Origin: JAOABC01 sp041287495
GTDB taxonomy: Bacteria > Aquificota > Aquificia > Aquificales > Hydrogenothermaceae
Reading direction: 5' to 3'
NCBI GenBank assembly: GCA_041287495.1
Contig: JBEULE010000036.1
Location: 31,208 to 95,207, forward strand
Length of the DNA stretch: 64,000 nucleotides
Shown here: piece by piece, positions 43,775-53,113 of the stretch
How positions within the stretch are numbered: the stretch's first letter is position 1
Layout of the letters: each line of letters opens with the position of its first letter
Translations under genes and position numbers: made by a program
The notes under the pieces: model-generated
Database searches by the model: none
Told to the model about the DNA's origin: nothing
The model's input: only the letters and a program-made list of their open reading frames with translations

Positions 43775-45577
43775 ATGAGTATTGCAGATATAAAACTTTT
43801 TTTAAAAAGTACATATCCTTTTGAATTATTAACATCTTCACAGATAGATGAAATTATAGAAAACACTGAAATTGTGTATTACAAACAGAACCAAAAAATT
43901 GAAGACACAGATAAGTATATATACATCATAGTAAAGGGTGCAGTAGCCCAGAAGGATAGTGAAAATAAAGAGATAAATTTCTATGGGGAAAAAGATAGTT
44001 TTGATTTAAATTTAATAGTAAATCATTCTGAGAATAGTTTTTTTTCTATAGAAGAAAGCATTCTATACAGATTTCCTATAGAAATAATAAAAGATATAGC
44101 ATCAAAAAATATAGAATTTTACAAACATATATCAAAAACCGTAAAAGAAAAACTAACTTCTTTAGCTTCTGAAAATCCATATCTCTTTGCGAGAATAAAA
44201 GATATACCTATACAACCTCCACTGATAATAAATCACACTGTCTCAATATGGCAGGCTGTTAAAGAAATGACAGAGAGCTCTTCGTTAACTATATTAGTAG
44301 GTTTTGGAAAAGAGTTTGGAATAGTAACAGATTCTGATTTAAGAAAAAAAGTCATACTTGAAAAGAAAAATACGGAAGATCCAATAGGAGATATAGCAAC
44401 CAGAAAATTAATATCCGTAAAGACAACAGATTTTTTATTTGATGCAATAATAGTTATGATGAAACATAACATAAAGAGAGTTGTAGTAAAGGATGAGGAA
44501 GATAAAATAGTTGGAGTTTTAAACGAAGTTGATATTCTTTCCCAATACTCAAATCAACCTCAATTTATAGCGATAAAAATAGAAAAATCAAAATCAATAG
44601 ATGAGCTTAAGAATATATCCCAATCATTTGTAAACACAGTTAGGATACTTCACAGAGAAGGTTTAAGAACAAGGCATATAATGAGATTTGTCTCTGAGAT
44701 AAACGAGAAGATTTTCAAAAAACTATTTGATATGTTGGCTTTAGAAAAATTAAAAGAAAATAGCTGTCTCATAGTCATGGGAAGTGAAGGAAGACAGGAA
44801 CAGATATTAAAAACGGATCAAGACAACGGACTTATATTAGTAGATGGTTTTGAAGATACTTATATAGAAGATTTTGCAATCAAATTTAATCAAGCTCTTA
44901 AAGAACTTGGTTATCCAGAGTGTAAAGGAAATATTATGATAACGAATAAATACTGGAGAAAATCTATCTCCGCTTTCAAAGAGTCAATTTTTGAGTATAT
45001 AAATAACATAAATCCAGATAATATGCTAAAATTGGCAATATTAGTAGATTTAAAGGCAGTTGCAGGGAAAACAGAGCTAGCAGAAGAGTTAATAGATTAT
45101 ATTTTTAATCATATATCTGATAATAAAACATTTTTATCTTGGTTTGCCCTTCCTGCAATACAGTTTAAAACACCTTTAAATATGTTTAGTAGATTTGAAA
45201 CAGAAAAAGGAAAACATAAAAATGAAATTGACCTAAAAAAAGGAGGTATCTTCCCAATAATTCACGGTATTAGGTCTTTAGCTATAGAATACAGAATAAA
45301 GGAAACTAACACATTTTCAAGGATAAAAGAACTTTCAAAAAATCAAGTATTAAAAGAAGAGTTTGCTAAAGAGTTGATAGAGTCTTTGGAGTTTATGCTA
45401 ACTTTGAGATTAAGAGAAAGATTAAAGAAGATAGAAGCAAAGCTACCTGTAGATGACTACATAAATATAAACACACTGTCAAACTTAGAAAAAGACCTAC
45501 TTAAAGAGTCTTTTAGAATTGTAAATAGATTTAAAGACTTTATAATAAATCATTACAAGTTAAACTATATATCATGA
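43775..45577 (+). CDS. cNMP-binding / CBS / DUF294 nucleotidyltransferase-like protein
   Basis: A 600-residue soluble regulator. The N-terminal 130 residues resemble a cyclic-nucleotide-binding barrel. Two CBS repeats lie at about 150-260 (IVTDSDLRKKV, VGVLNEVDIL). A GlnD-like DUF294 nucleotidyltransferase domain covers about 300-450, with MGSEGRQEQ at about 334 and TDQDNG, so the G-S and D-x-D catalytic pattern is present. A DUF294-C helical domain ends the chain. Similar proteins commonly flank actP. It may uridylylate or adenylylate a target in response to adenine nucleotides, but no substrate is known. It overlaps the next gene, a DnaQ-like exonuclease, by 4 bases. Confidence 0.87.
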   Translation: MSIADIKLFLKSTYPFELLTSSQIDEIIENTEIVYYKQNQKIEDTDKYIYIIVKGAVAQKDSENKEINFYGEKDSFDLNLIVNHSENSFFSIEESILYRFPIEIIKDIASKNIEFYKHISKTVKEKLTSLASENPYLFARIKDIPIQPPLIINHTVSIWQAVKEMTESSSLTILVGFGKEFGIVTDSDLRKKVILEKKNTEDPIGDIATRKLISVKTTDFLFDAIIVMMKHNIKRVVVKDEEDKIVGVLNEVDILSQYSNQPQFIAIKIEKSKSIDELKNISQSFVNTVRILHREGLRTRHIMRFVSEINEKIFKKLFDMLALEKLKENSCLIVMGSEGRQEQILKTDQDNGLILVDGFEDTYIEDFAIKFNQALKELGYPECKGNIMITNKYWRKSISAFKESIFEYINNINPDNMLKLAILVDLKAVAGKTELAEELIDYIFNHISDNKTFLSWFALPAIQFKTPLNMFSRFETEKGKHKNEIDLKKGGIFPIIHGIRSLAIEYRIKETNTFSRIKELSKNQVLKEEFAKELIESLEFMLTLRLRERLKKIEAKLPVDDYININTLSNLEKDLLKESFRIVNRFKDFIINHYKLNYIS

Positions 45578-46182
45578 TGAAACTTTTTGAAAAGTTAAAA
45601 AGATGGTATATTAGGAAAAACTTAAAAGATAACAGATTTTTATTTTTATTTGAAGACTCCCATAAAGATGAGTTTGTTGCCTTTGACACAGAGACAACAG
45701 GACTAAATCCAAAAAAGGACGAAATACTTTCCATAGGTGCAGTTAAGATAAAAGGAAACAAAATAGACCTAAAAGATAGATTTTACACAGTTATAAAACC
45801 TAACTTCCCAATAAATGAAGAAACTATAAAGATACACGGCTTAAGAAAAAAAGACCTTGAAAATGGTATTCCCATAGAAGAGGCTATAGAAAAATTTCTA
45901 TACTTTATAGGAAGTAGACCTTTAGTTGGTTATTATGTAGAGTTTGATGTTGCAATGATTAATAAATACCTAAAAAAGATGATAGGGATAGAACTCCCAA
46001 ACAGACAGATAGATGTATCAGGAATGTACTACGACTATAAAATAGGTAAAATTCCACAAGGATTTGTAGATTTAAGATTTGATTCTATACTAAGAGATTT
46101 AAATATCCCGGTTTTTGGAAAACACGATGCTCTAAACGATGCTATAATGACAGCCCTAGTATTCTTACATCTTAATAAATAG
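45574..46182 (+). CDS. DnaQ-like 3'-5' exonuclease coupled to the DUF294 gene
   Basis: A 202-residue DEDDh-fold protein with FDTETTGLNP (D, E), VEFDVAMI (D) and KHDALNDA (H, D), so the active site looks complete. ATGA overlap with the DUF294 gene implies stoichiometric expression. This pairing beside actP recurs in other bacteria in my knowledge and suggests a joint task rather than replication proofreading. Removing a nucleotide placed on a protein or RNA by the partner is a possible role but speculative. It shares the fold, but only short motifs, with the exonuclease at 7.8 kb. Confidence 0.83.
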   Translation: MMKLFEKLKRWYIRKNLKDNRFLFLFEDSHKDEFVAFDTETTGLNPKKDEILSIGAVKIKGNKIDLKDRFYTVIKPNFPINEETIKIHGLRKKDLENGIPIEEAIEKFLYFIGSRPLVGYYVEFDVAMINKYLKKMIGIELPNRQIDVSGMYYDYKIGKIPQGFVDLRFDSILRDLNIPVFGKHDALNDAIMTALVFLHLNK

Positions 46183-46277
46183 ATAACATCAATATACCTA
46201 TTTAAATTTTAAATTGGAAAAATCTACTTCTAATCAGTATTATGGTATATGAGTATTTTAATTTTCCGGAGGATACA

Positions 46278-47453
46278 ATGTTCACAAGAAGACAGCTTAT
46301 AAAACAAGCAGCAGTTTTAGGATTATCAACTTTTTATTTTAAAAACTTAAATTTTGATGCTATTGCAGATGAGATTGCATTTCCAGAGAAAAGTAAAGAC
46401 CTTATAGTATTGTCTCCAAGACCTCCTCTACTGGAAACCCCAAATAAATACTTCAAAGAACTTATAACTCCAAAAGAAGCTCTATTTGTCAGATGGCACT
46501 TATCTGGAATACCTACATATATAAACTTAGATGAATTTAGATTAAAAGTATACGGAAATGTAGAAAATCCCCTTGAACTAACTTTACAAGATATAATGAC
46601 AAAATTTGAACCTGTTGAGTATGTAGCAGTTATACAGTGTGCCGGAAACGGAAGAAGCTATGTAAAACCTTCCGTTCCGGGAGCCCAATGGAAATATGGA
46701 GCTATGGGAAATGTTAAATGGACAGGTGTGAGACTTAAAGACATTCTTGATAAGGCAGGTGTTAAAAAAGGAAGTGTAGATGTAGTGTTTAATGGACTTG
46801 ACGTTCCTCCTATGCCTACAACACCGGATGTTGTAAAAAGTATTCCTGTAGACGAAATATTTGACGATATTATAGTAGCGTATAAAATGAATGATGAACC
46901 TCTCCCCATGTTAAATGGCTTTCCTTTAAGATTAATAGTCCCCGGATGGTATGCTGCTTTATGGGTAAAAGCATTGTCAGATATAGTAGTTACCGATAAA
47001 GAGTTTGAAGGATTTTGGGTAAAGTCAGCTTACAGAGTACCAGATAATCCATGTGAATGTATAAAACCAGGAGAAACACCAGAAAAAACAAAACCTATTC
47101 ATAGGATGAGAACATACTCTATAATCGTAGATCCTTCAGATATAAAAGTTGTAAAGGTTGGAGAAAAAGTCAAAATAATGGGAGTTGCTTTCTCTGGCGG
47201 ATATAGTATAAATCAGGTGCTTGTATCAACAGATGGTGGAAGAAATTGGGTTAAAGCAAATCTTGGAAAGGATTTAGGAAAGTATTCATGGATTCAATGG
47301 TTTTATGAATTTACCCCAACAAAAAAAGGAGATTATACTGTAATGGTTCAGGCTATAAATAGTATAGGAGAGGGACAACCTATGAAAGGTTTATGGAATC
47401 CTTCCGGATACGGTTGGAATGAGATTCAGAAGGTAACTATAAGAGTAATATAG
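46278..47453 (+). CDS. sulfite dehydrogenase molybdenum subunit (SorA/SoxC-like)
   Basis: A 391-residue periplasmic sulfite-oxidase-family protein. A twin-arginine signal (FTRRQLIKQAAVLG) fits export with the folded cofactor. The Mo-ligand cysteine lies in VIQCAGNGRSYV. The Mo-co dimerisation domain makes up the C-terminal 120 residues (KVKIMGVAFSGGYSIN, then STDGGRNW). It should oxidise sulfite (or act on a related sulfur intermediate) and pass electrons to the cytochrome encoded 10 bases downstream. ATG 46278 has GGAGG 5 bases upstream, whereas an in-frame start at 46242 would bury the Tat motif. The exact subgroup (SorA, SoxC, or YedY-like) is unsettled. Confidence 0.88.
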   Translation: MFTRRQLIKQAAVLGLSTFYFKNLNFDAIADEIAFPEKSKDLIVLSPRPPLLETPNKYFKELITPKEALFVRWHLSGIPTYINLDEFRLKVYGNVENPLELTLQDIMTKFEPVEYVAVIQCAGNGRSYVKPSVPGAQWKYGAMGNVKWTGVRLKDILDKAGVKKGSVDVVFNGLDVPPMPTTPDVVKSIPVDEIFDDIIVAYKMNDEPLPMLNGFPLRLIVPGWYAALWVKALSDIVVTDKEFEGFWVKSAYRVPDNPCECIKPGETPEKTKPIHRMRTYSIIVDPSDIKVVKVGEKVKIMGVAFSGGYSINQVLVSTDGGRNWVKANLGKDLGKYSWIQWFYEFTPTKKGDYTVMVQAINSIGEGQPMKGLWNPSGYGWNEIQKVTIRVI

Positions 47454-47463
47454 GAGGATAACG

Positions 47464-47757
47464 ATGAGAAAATTTATAATAGCAATACTTATACCTCTAT
47501 CTTTATCTTTTGCAGAAAATATTAAAACTATAGAACTACCAAACATCCCAGACAATAAACTTAAAGATGGAAAAGGAAAAGAGCTTGTAGAACAGTACTG
47601 TAGTATATGTCACAGTCTTAATTATATAACAATGCAGAAAGGACTGTCTAAGAAAGTCTGGCAAGCAGAAGTTAAAAAGATGATACTCTTTGGAGCACCT
47701 ATAGAAAATCAGAAAGATATAGACACAATTATTGAATACCTTGAGAAGAATTATTAG
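47464..47757 (+). CDS. small c-type cytochrome, SorB-like
   Basis: A 97-residue periplasmic cytochrome with signal peptide (about 1-17) and a single CSICH heme site. A following methionine (around KKMILFGAP) could be the sixth ligand. AGGAGG precedes the ATG. Its position right after the sulfite dehydrogenase gene makes it the likely electron acceptor, feeding the terminal oxidase directly or via other cytochromes. Confidence 0.9.
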   Translation: MRKFIIAILIPLSLSFAENIKTIELPNIPDNKLKDGKGKELVEQYCSICHSLNYITMQKGLSKKVWQAEVKKMILFGAPIENQKDIDTIIEYLEKNY

Positions 47758-47797
47758 CATTTTTAAAATTATTAATAAAATATTAGCAAACTTCATA

Positions 47798-47803
47798 TAT
47801 AAT
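47798..47803 (+). promoter_or_regulatory. -10 box of the efflux operon, predicted leaderless
   Basis: TATAAT ends 7 bases before the ATG at 47811, with no Shine-Dalgarno sequence. No TG extension and no clear -35 is present, so support is weaker than for the others. Confidence 0.4.
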
Positions 47804-47810
47804 ATACTTT

Positions 47811-49022
47811 ATGCTAAAAATAAAAAGAATTATCTTAGTATTAACAGGATATGCTACAATCTCATATGCAGACCCTCTCACATTTCAGGAAGGTCTTGAA
47901 CTTTTAATTAAAAAAAACTATGATGCAGTTATCCAAAAATATGAGATAGAAAAATCAAAAGCAGATATTATCACGGCATCTTTAAGACCAAATCCTACCT
48001 TTACATTTAATAGCACATATATAAACTTTAAAAATTTTGGTAATTACTCTTCCCGCCAAGATAGTTTCAGAATAGACCAAGAGATAGAAACAGCCGGAAA
48101 AAGAGAGTTAAGAAGAAAGATAGCTCAGCAGATGTTGAAGTATACTGAGCTTACTTATAAAGTATCTCTTAAAGATATAATAAATAACTACATAAACAGC
48201 TTTTCTCAAGTTGTTTCTGATAAAATACAACTTAAATCTTCTGAAGAAAATTTAAATAGCTTCAAAAAAGTCCTTGAGATAGCAGATATACAACATAAAT
48301 CAGGATTTATATCAACTCTTGATTATCAAAAACTGTATTTAAATCTCATAGATTTTGAAAAAGATTACTATACAAACATTGAAAACTTAAAAAAAGATAG
48401 TGAGTATTTGAAATTTTTAGTTAGAGAAGACTTTTCTGATGTAGAGTTTGATGATTCAACTCCAAAGCTTCCACAAGAAAGTTTAGAAAAACTGATAGAA
48501 AAAGCATTAAAAAATAGATACGACATCCAAGCTAGTAAATTGAACACAGAGATTTCAAAAACCCAGATAGATTACAATAAAGCTCTTGCAGTTCCAAATG
48601 TAACGATAGGTTTAGAAATAGATGGATATGGAAATAAATACAGTTATGCTGGTATAGGATTTTCAGTTCCTATTCCTATCTTTGATAGAAATCAAGGAGA
48701 AATTTTAAAATCAAAAATAAACTATATACAGTCAAAACTACAAGAAGAAAAAACAGTCCAACAGATAAAAACAGAGGTTACACAGTTATACTACTCTTTA
48801 GTTAGTAAGTATAATATCTACAAATCTTACGAAGAGAAATTCCAACAGATTAAACAGTTAAAAGAAAATACAGAAAAAGCTTTCAGTTATAGAGGTATTA
48901 ATATACTAACTTTACTTGATACTTATAGATTATACAGAGAATTTCAGAAAAACTACAATCAGTCAATTATAGACTACTTCATAACTTACTACCAGTTAAA
49001 AGTTGCAACAGGAGAATACTGA
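47811..49022 (+). CDS. TolC-family outer-membrane efflux protein
   Basis: A 403-residue outer-membrane channel component with signal peptide (about 1-20) and two long coiled-coil repeats of the OEP type. The repeated LRPNPTFTFN / ALAVPNVTIGLE blocks mark the two strands before helices, and GFSVPIPIFDRNQGE is a family hallmark. The pattern is closest to CzcC/CusC-like OEPs. It is first in the efflux operon; its stop overlaps the adaptor start (TGATG). Confidence 0.9.
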   Translation: MLKIKRIILVLTGYATISYADPLTFQEGLELLIKKNYDAVIQKYEIEKSKADIITASLRPNPTFTFNSTYINFKNFGNYSSRQDSFRIDQEIETAGKRELRRKIAQQMLKYTELTYKVSLKDIINNYINSFSQVVSDKIQLKSSEENLNSFKKVLEIADIQHKSGFISTLDYQKLYLNLIDFEKDYYTNIENLKKDSEYLKFLVREDFSDVEFDDSTPKLPQESLEKLIEKALKNRYDIQASKLNTEISKTQIDYNKALAVPNVTIGLEIDGYGNKYSYAGIGFSVPIPIFDRNQGEILKSKINYIQSKLQEEKTVQQIKTEVTQLYYSLVSKYNIYKSYEEKFQQIKQLKENTEKAFSYRGINILTLLDTYRLYREFQKNYNQSIIDYFITYYQLKVATGEY

Positions 49023-50065
49023 TGAAAAAAGGTTTATATGTTTTATTGGTAGCTACTTTTATATTTTCCTGTAGAGAGGAAAGTCATACTAATATACAAA
49101 CTCAAAAAATTCAATACAAAACAATATACCCCGATACACAACATTCAGAGATATTAAAAATATTCCCTGCTGTTGTTTCTTTCCAGCCAGATAGTGTTGC
49201 TTCTGTTTTACCGGCAATAAGTGGCCAGATAGATGCTATATATGTTAAAGTAGGTGATTATGTTAAAAAAGGACAGAAGATAGTAAAGATAAAAGCAACA
49301 GATACTACAGATATACAGAGTAACTATTACTCAGTAAAAACTCAACTTATAGAAGCAAAAAGAATATATGAGTTAAATAAAAAACTTTTTGAAGTAGGTG
49401 CAATTCCTAAAAATGATTTAATTCAATCTGAAACCAATGTAAAACAACTTGAGGCAGTGTTAAAAGGATTAGAAGAAAAACAGAGATTGCTCAATATTAA
49501 AGATTTTACCCAAGCTTATATAGAATCACCAATGGACGGTGTTATCTATGAAATAGATTCAACAGTTGGGTCACGGATATCTCCAGACTCTCAATTTCCT
49601 ATTGTAAAAATAGCAAATAAAGAGAAATTTATAGTAGTTGCAAATGTCTATGAAAAAGATATTCCATTGTTATCAAAAGGTGATAAAGTAAAGATAGTTA
49701 CATCAGATATAAACAGAGAAGAAATTAATGGGGAGGTTATATACATATCAGATGTTTTAGATCCAGAAAGTAGAACAGTAAAAGTTTATATAAAACCTGA
49801 GAAGACAGATAAGCTTAAAGCAAATGCTTTTGTAGAAGTAAAATTAATTAAAAAACTTGATAACTTCCTATCTATACCAAAAAAAGCAATTTTATTTAAG
49901 AATAATCATTTCTATGTGTTTGTAGAAAATCCTGATGGTAGTATAACAAAAAAAGAGGTTTATATAGTATCTGATTCAAGTGATAATAACTATTCTATAG
50001 TTAAAGGAGTCAATCCAGAAGATAAATTAATACTTGACCCTATAAATTATAAATTTGGAGAATAA
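49022..50065 (+). CDS. RND efflux membrane-fusion protein (HlyD/CzcB family)
   Basis: A 347-residue periplasmic adaptor. The N-terminus ends in a lipobox-like FIFSC at about residue 17, so it is probably a lipoprotein processed by LspA. Then come a biotinyl-lipoyl half (SGQIDAIYVKVGDYVKKGQ), a coiled coil (about 105-160), the second lipoyl half (ESPMDGVIYEIDSTVGSRIS) and beta-barrel segments. It joins the RND pump to the TolC-like channel. GGAG lies 7 bases before the ATG. Confidence 0.9.
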   Translation: MKKGLYVLLVATFIFSCREESHTNIQTQKIQYKTIYPDTQHSEILKIFPAVVSFQPDSVASVLPAISGQIDAIYVKVGDYVKKGQKIVKIKATDTTDIQSNYYSVKTQLIEAKRIYELNKKLFEVGAIPKNDLIQSETNVKQLEAVLKGLEEKQRLLNIKDFTQAYIESPMDGVIYEIDSTVGSRISPDSQFPIVKIANKEKFIVVANVYEKDIPLLSKGDKVKIVTSDINREEINGEVIYISDVLDPESRTVKVYIKPEKTDKLKANAFVEVKLIKKLDNFLSIPKKAILFKNNHFYVFVENPDGSITKKEVYIVSDSSDNNYSIVKGVNPEDKLILDPINYKFGE

Positions 50066-50070
50066 ATAAA

Positions 50071-53000
50071 ATGGATAGGGTTTTTAGGTTTACTATAGAA
50101 AATGCAGTAGCAATACTTTTAATAAACTTTATTCTTATAATTTCAAGTCTATTTATAGTAAAAAATCTTAATATAGAGGTTTTTCCGGATCCATCTCCAC
50201 CTATAGTAGAAGTTGTTACTGTTTATGAGGGAAGGTCCGCTGAAGAAGTAGAAAAACAGATAACAATTCCTATAGAGGTAGCCCTTGCCGGAATGCCCGG
50301 ACTTGAAGGTATATACAGTATATCCATATATGGCTTATCTGATATAAAATGTAGATTTTCCTTTGATGTAAGTTATAAAGAAGCCCGTCAGGAAGTATTA
50401 AACAGATTGGCGCAGGTAAATCTTCCTGCCGGAGTTCAACCTTCTATAAATCCAAGCCCAATCGGGGAGGTAATGAGGTATCAGGTAAAGGGAAATAGAT
50501 CACTGATAGAACTTAGGACAATTCAAGATTGGATAATAGCAAGAAACTTACAAACTGTAACAGGAGTTGCAACAGTTTCAAGTTATGGAGGACAGATAAA
50601 ATCATACTCAATAATAATAGATCCACAAAAACTTATTGATTACAGGATTCCCCTTTCTCAAGTTATTGATTCAGTATCTAAAAGTAATGTCAATGTAGGT
50701 GGTAGGGTTTTAGAATTTGGAGACCAATTTTATAACATAAGAGGTATAGGTCTGATAAAAGATATTTCTGATATAGAAAATACGGTCGTTGGCTTTAAAA
50801 ATGGTATACCAATTTTGGTTAAAAATATAGCTCAAGTTAGAATAACAGGGCTTCCAAGAACAGCTTATGTAGGCTTAAACAATGATGAAGATATAGTAAT
50901 AGGTATCGTAGTATTAAGAAAGGGTGAGAAAAGTATTCCAGCATTAAAATCTCTCCATGAGAAAATTGATTACTTAAATAAATTTGTTCTACCAAAAGAT
51001 GTAAAAATTGTCCCATTCTATGATAAACAAGAGCTAATAGATAAAGTTATACATAAAATTACAGAAACTGCTTCTTTAGGAATAATATTGGTAGTAGTTA
51101 TAATATTGATATTCTTGGGAGAAATAAGGTCGGCTCTTATAGTTTCCTCAATAATACCTATATCTTTACTTTACACTTTAGCTTTAATAACTTTAAATAA
51201 AGATTCTGCAAATTTACTTTCCCTAGGTGCTATAGATTTTGGAATTATTGTAGAAATTCCTATTATATTTATTGAAAATTATTTTAGATTAAAACATTCC
51301 GGAAAATCTCATTTAAACGCTCTACATGAAAATGTAAATCAGATATTTAAACCTGTTATATTCAGCTTAATTATAATTTTACTCGCTTTTATTCCACTAT
51401 TCACTATGAAAGGTTCAGAATCTCAAATTTTTATGCCAATGGCCAAAACTTATCTCTTTGCACTAACTTTTGCCTTTATCCTAACATTTAGCTATTTATT
51501 AGCAGCCTCTTTCTTATTTTTAAGAAATGCACATGAAAAAACGTTCAAATTTTTAGTTGGATTAGAGAATTTATACTTTAAAATATTTAATAGGATAACT
51601 TTAAAAAGTTCTATAATTTTAACTGTAATTATAGCTATATCTTCAATTGTAATATTTAAAACTCTTGGAGCCCAATTCTTACCTAAAATGGATGAAGGAA
51701 ACATCTATGCCAGAGTAATATTTCCATATACAATATCCCTAAAAACATCTTATCAAAATGCTAAAGAAATTAAAAATATATTTTTATCCTTTGATGAAGT
51801 TCAGCAGGTAGAGTTTCAAGTTGGAAGACCTGAAGATGGAACAGACCCTTCCGGACCTTTTAATAGTGAGTATTTTGTTAAGTTAAAGGACTACAGCCAC
51901 TGGAAAAGAGATATAACAAAAGAACAACTTGAAAATGAGATAAGAGAAAAAATAAAAAATAGATTCCCAAATGCAGACGTAAATCTATCTCAATACATAC
52001 AGGATAACTTGGACGAAGCAATGTCAGGTGTAAAGGGAGAGAACTCTGTAAAAATTTTTGGTACTGATTTACATATACTTGATAACATTGCTACCCAGAT
52101 AGAAGAAAGAATTAAAAAAGTTAAAGGAATTACAGATGTTGGAGTATTCAGAGAATTAGGACAACCTAATTTGATTTTACAAGTAGATAGAGAAAAGGCA
52201 TCCTTATACAATTTAGAAGTTCAAGATATCCTTGATGTTATATCTTCATCCTTAAATGGTAAAACGGTATCACAGATAATAGAAGGGGATAAACTCTTTG
52301 ACCTTGTTATAAAGTTTCCTGATGAATATAGAGATAGCATAGAAGATATTAAGAATATACCGATTATTTTAGATGATGGTTCATTTATTCCAATTTCAAA
52401 AGTTGCAAAAGTGTATTACGATACCGGATCTTCTTTTATATATAGGGAAAATTACAACAGATATATTCCTATAAAATTCTCTGTAGAGTCTAAAGATTTA
52501 GCAGGAACTGTTAAAAAAGCCCAAGAATCTATAAAGGATATAAAACTTCCGGAAGGTTACTACATAACTTGGTCTGGACAGTTTGAGCAGATGGAAAAAG
52601 CTTTTGAGAGATTTAAATACTCAATAACATTTACAATATTTGTCATCTTTATAGTCTTATTTATAGTAAATAACTCTCTAAAAAATACACTTATAGTCTC
52701 AATAGCACCTATATATACATTCTTTGGTGGTTTACTATTTTTAATGTTATGGAGAGAGTCTATAAGTGTATCTGCTTTTGTAGGATTTATATCTATTTTG
52801 GGAATTTCAATACTTAACTCTAATATATTGATATCTACTTATCAAAGTTTAGTAAGAAATGGTTATAACAAAGAAGAAGCTATAAATAAAACTGTAAAAG
52901 AAAAGTTTAGAGCTATTTTAATCACAGGATTAACAGCTTCCGTTGGATTACTACCTGCAGTTGTATCTTCTGGTGTTGGAAGTCAGGTTCAAAAACCTCT

Positions 53001-53094
53001 CGCAGTAGTAATAGTTGGTGGAATGTTCATAGGAACTATACTTATCTTGATAGTTTTCCCAAAACTGTTAAAATTTGTAGAAATTAGGGAATAA
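50071..53094 (+). CDS. RND efflux pump, CzcA/HME-like
   Basis: A 1007-residue inner-membrane pump with 12 predicted helices and two large periplasmic loops. The N-terminus and FPDPSPPIVEVVTVYEG fit the heavy-metal-efflux branch. In TM4 the proton-relay block AIDFGIIVEIPIIFIEN keeps D389 and E402 but has E395 where CzcA has the middle Asp. NEGN-type segments (KMDEGNIYARV) are present. Substrate could be divalent metal ions or organic compounds; the changed relay makes a firm call unwise. It forms a complete tripartite system with the two preceding genes, and kup follows after 19 bases. Confidence 0.9.
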   Translation: MDRVFRFTIENAVAILLINFILIISSLFIVKNLNIEVFPDPSPPIVEVVTVYEGRSAEEVEKQITIPIEVALAGMPGLEGIYSISIYGLSDIKCRFSFDVSYKEARQEVLNRLAQVNLPAGVQPSINPSPIGEVMRYQVKGNRSLIELRTIQDWIIARNLQTVTGVATVSSYGGQIKSYSIIIDPQKLIDYRIPLSQVIDSVSKSNVNVGGRVLEFGDQFYNIRGIGLIKDISDIENTVVGFKNGIPILVKNIAQVRITGLPRTAYVGLNNDEDIVIGIVVLRKGEKSIPALKSLHEKIDYLNKFVLPKDVKIVPFYDKQELIDKVIHKITETASLGIILVVVIILIFLGEIRSALIVSSIIPISLLYTLALITLNKDSANLLSLGAIDFGIIVEIPIIFIENYFRLKHSGKSHLNALHENVNQIFKPVIFSLIIILLAFIPLFTMKGSESQIFMPMAKTYLFALTFAFILTFSYLLAASFLFLRNAHEKTFKFLVGLENLYFKIFNRITLKSSIILTVIIAISSIVIFKTLGAQFLPKMDEGNIYARVIFPYTISLKTSYQNAKEIKNIFLSFDEVQQVEFQVGRPEDGTDPSGPFNSEYFVKLKDYSHWKRDITKEQLENEIREKIKNRFPNADVNLSQYIQDNLDEAMSGVKGENSVKIFGTDLHILDNIATQIEERIKKVKGITDVGVFRELGQPNLILQVDREKASLYNLEVQDILDVISSSLNGKTVSQIIEGDKLFDLVIKFPDEYRDSIEDIKNIPIILDDGSFIPISKVAKVYYDTGSSFIYRENYNRYIPIKFSVESKDLAGTVKKAQESIKDIKLPEGYYITWSGQFEQMEKAFERFKYSITFTIFVIFIVLFIVNNSLKNTLIVSIAPIYTFFGGLLFLMLWRESISVSAFVGFISILGISILNSNILISTYQSLVRNGYNKEEAINKTVKEKFRAILITGLTASVGLLPAVVSSGVGSQVQKPLAVVIVGGMFIGTILILIVFPKLLKFVEIRE

Positions 53095-53113
53095 TATTCC
53101 AAGGAGGATTACC

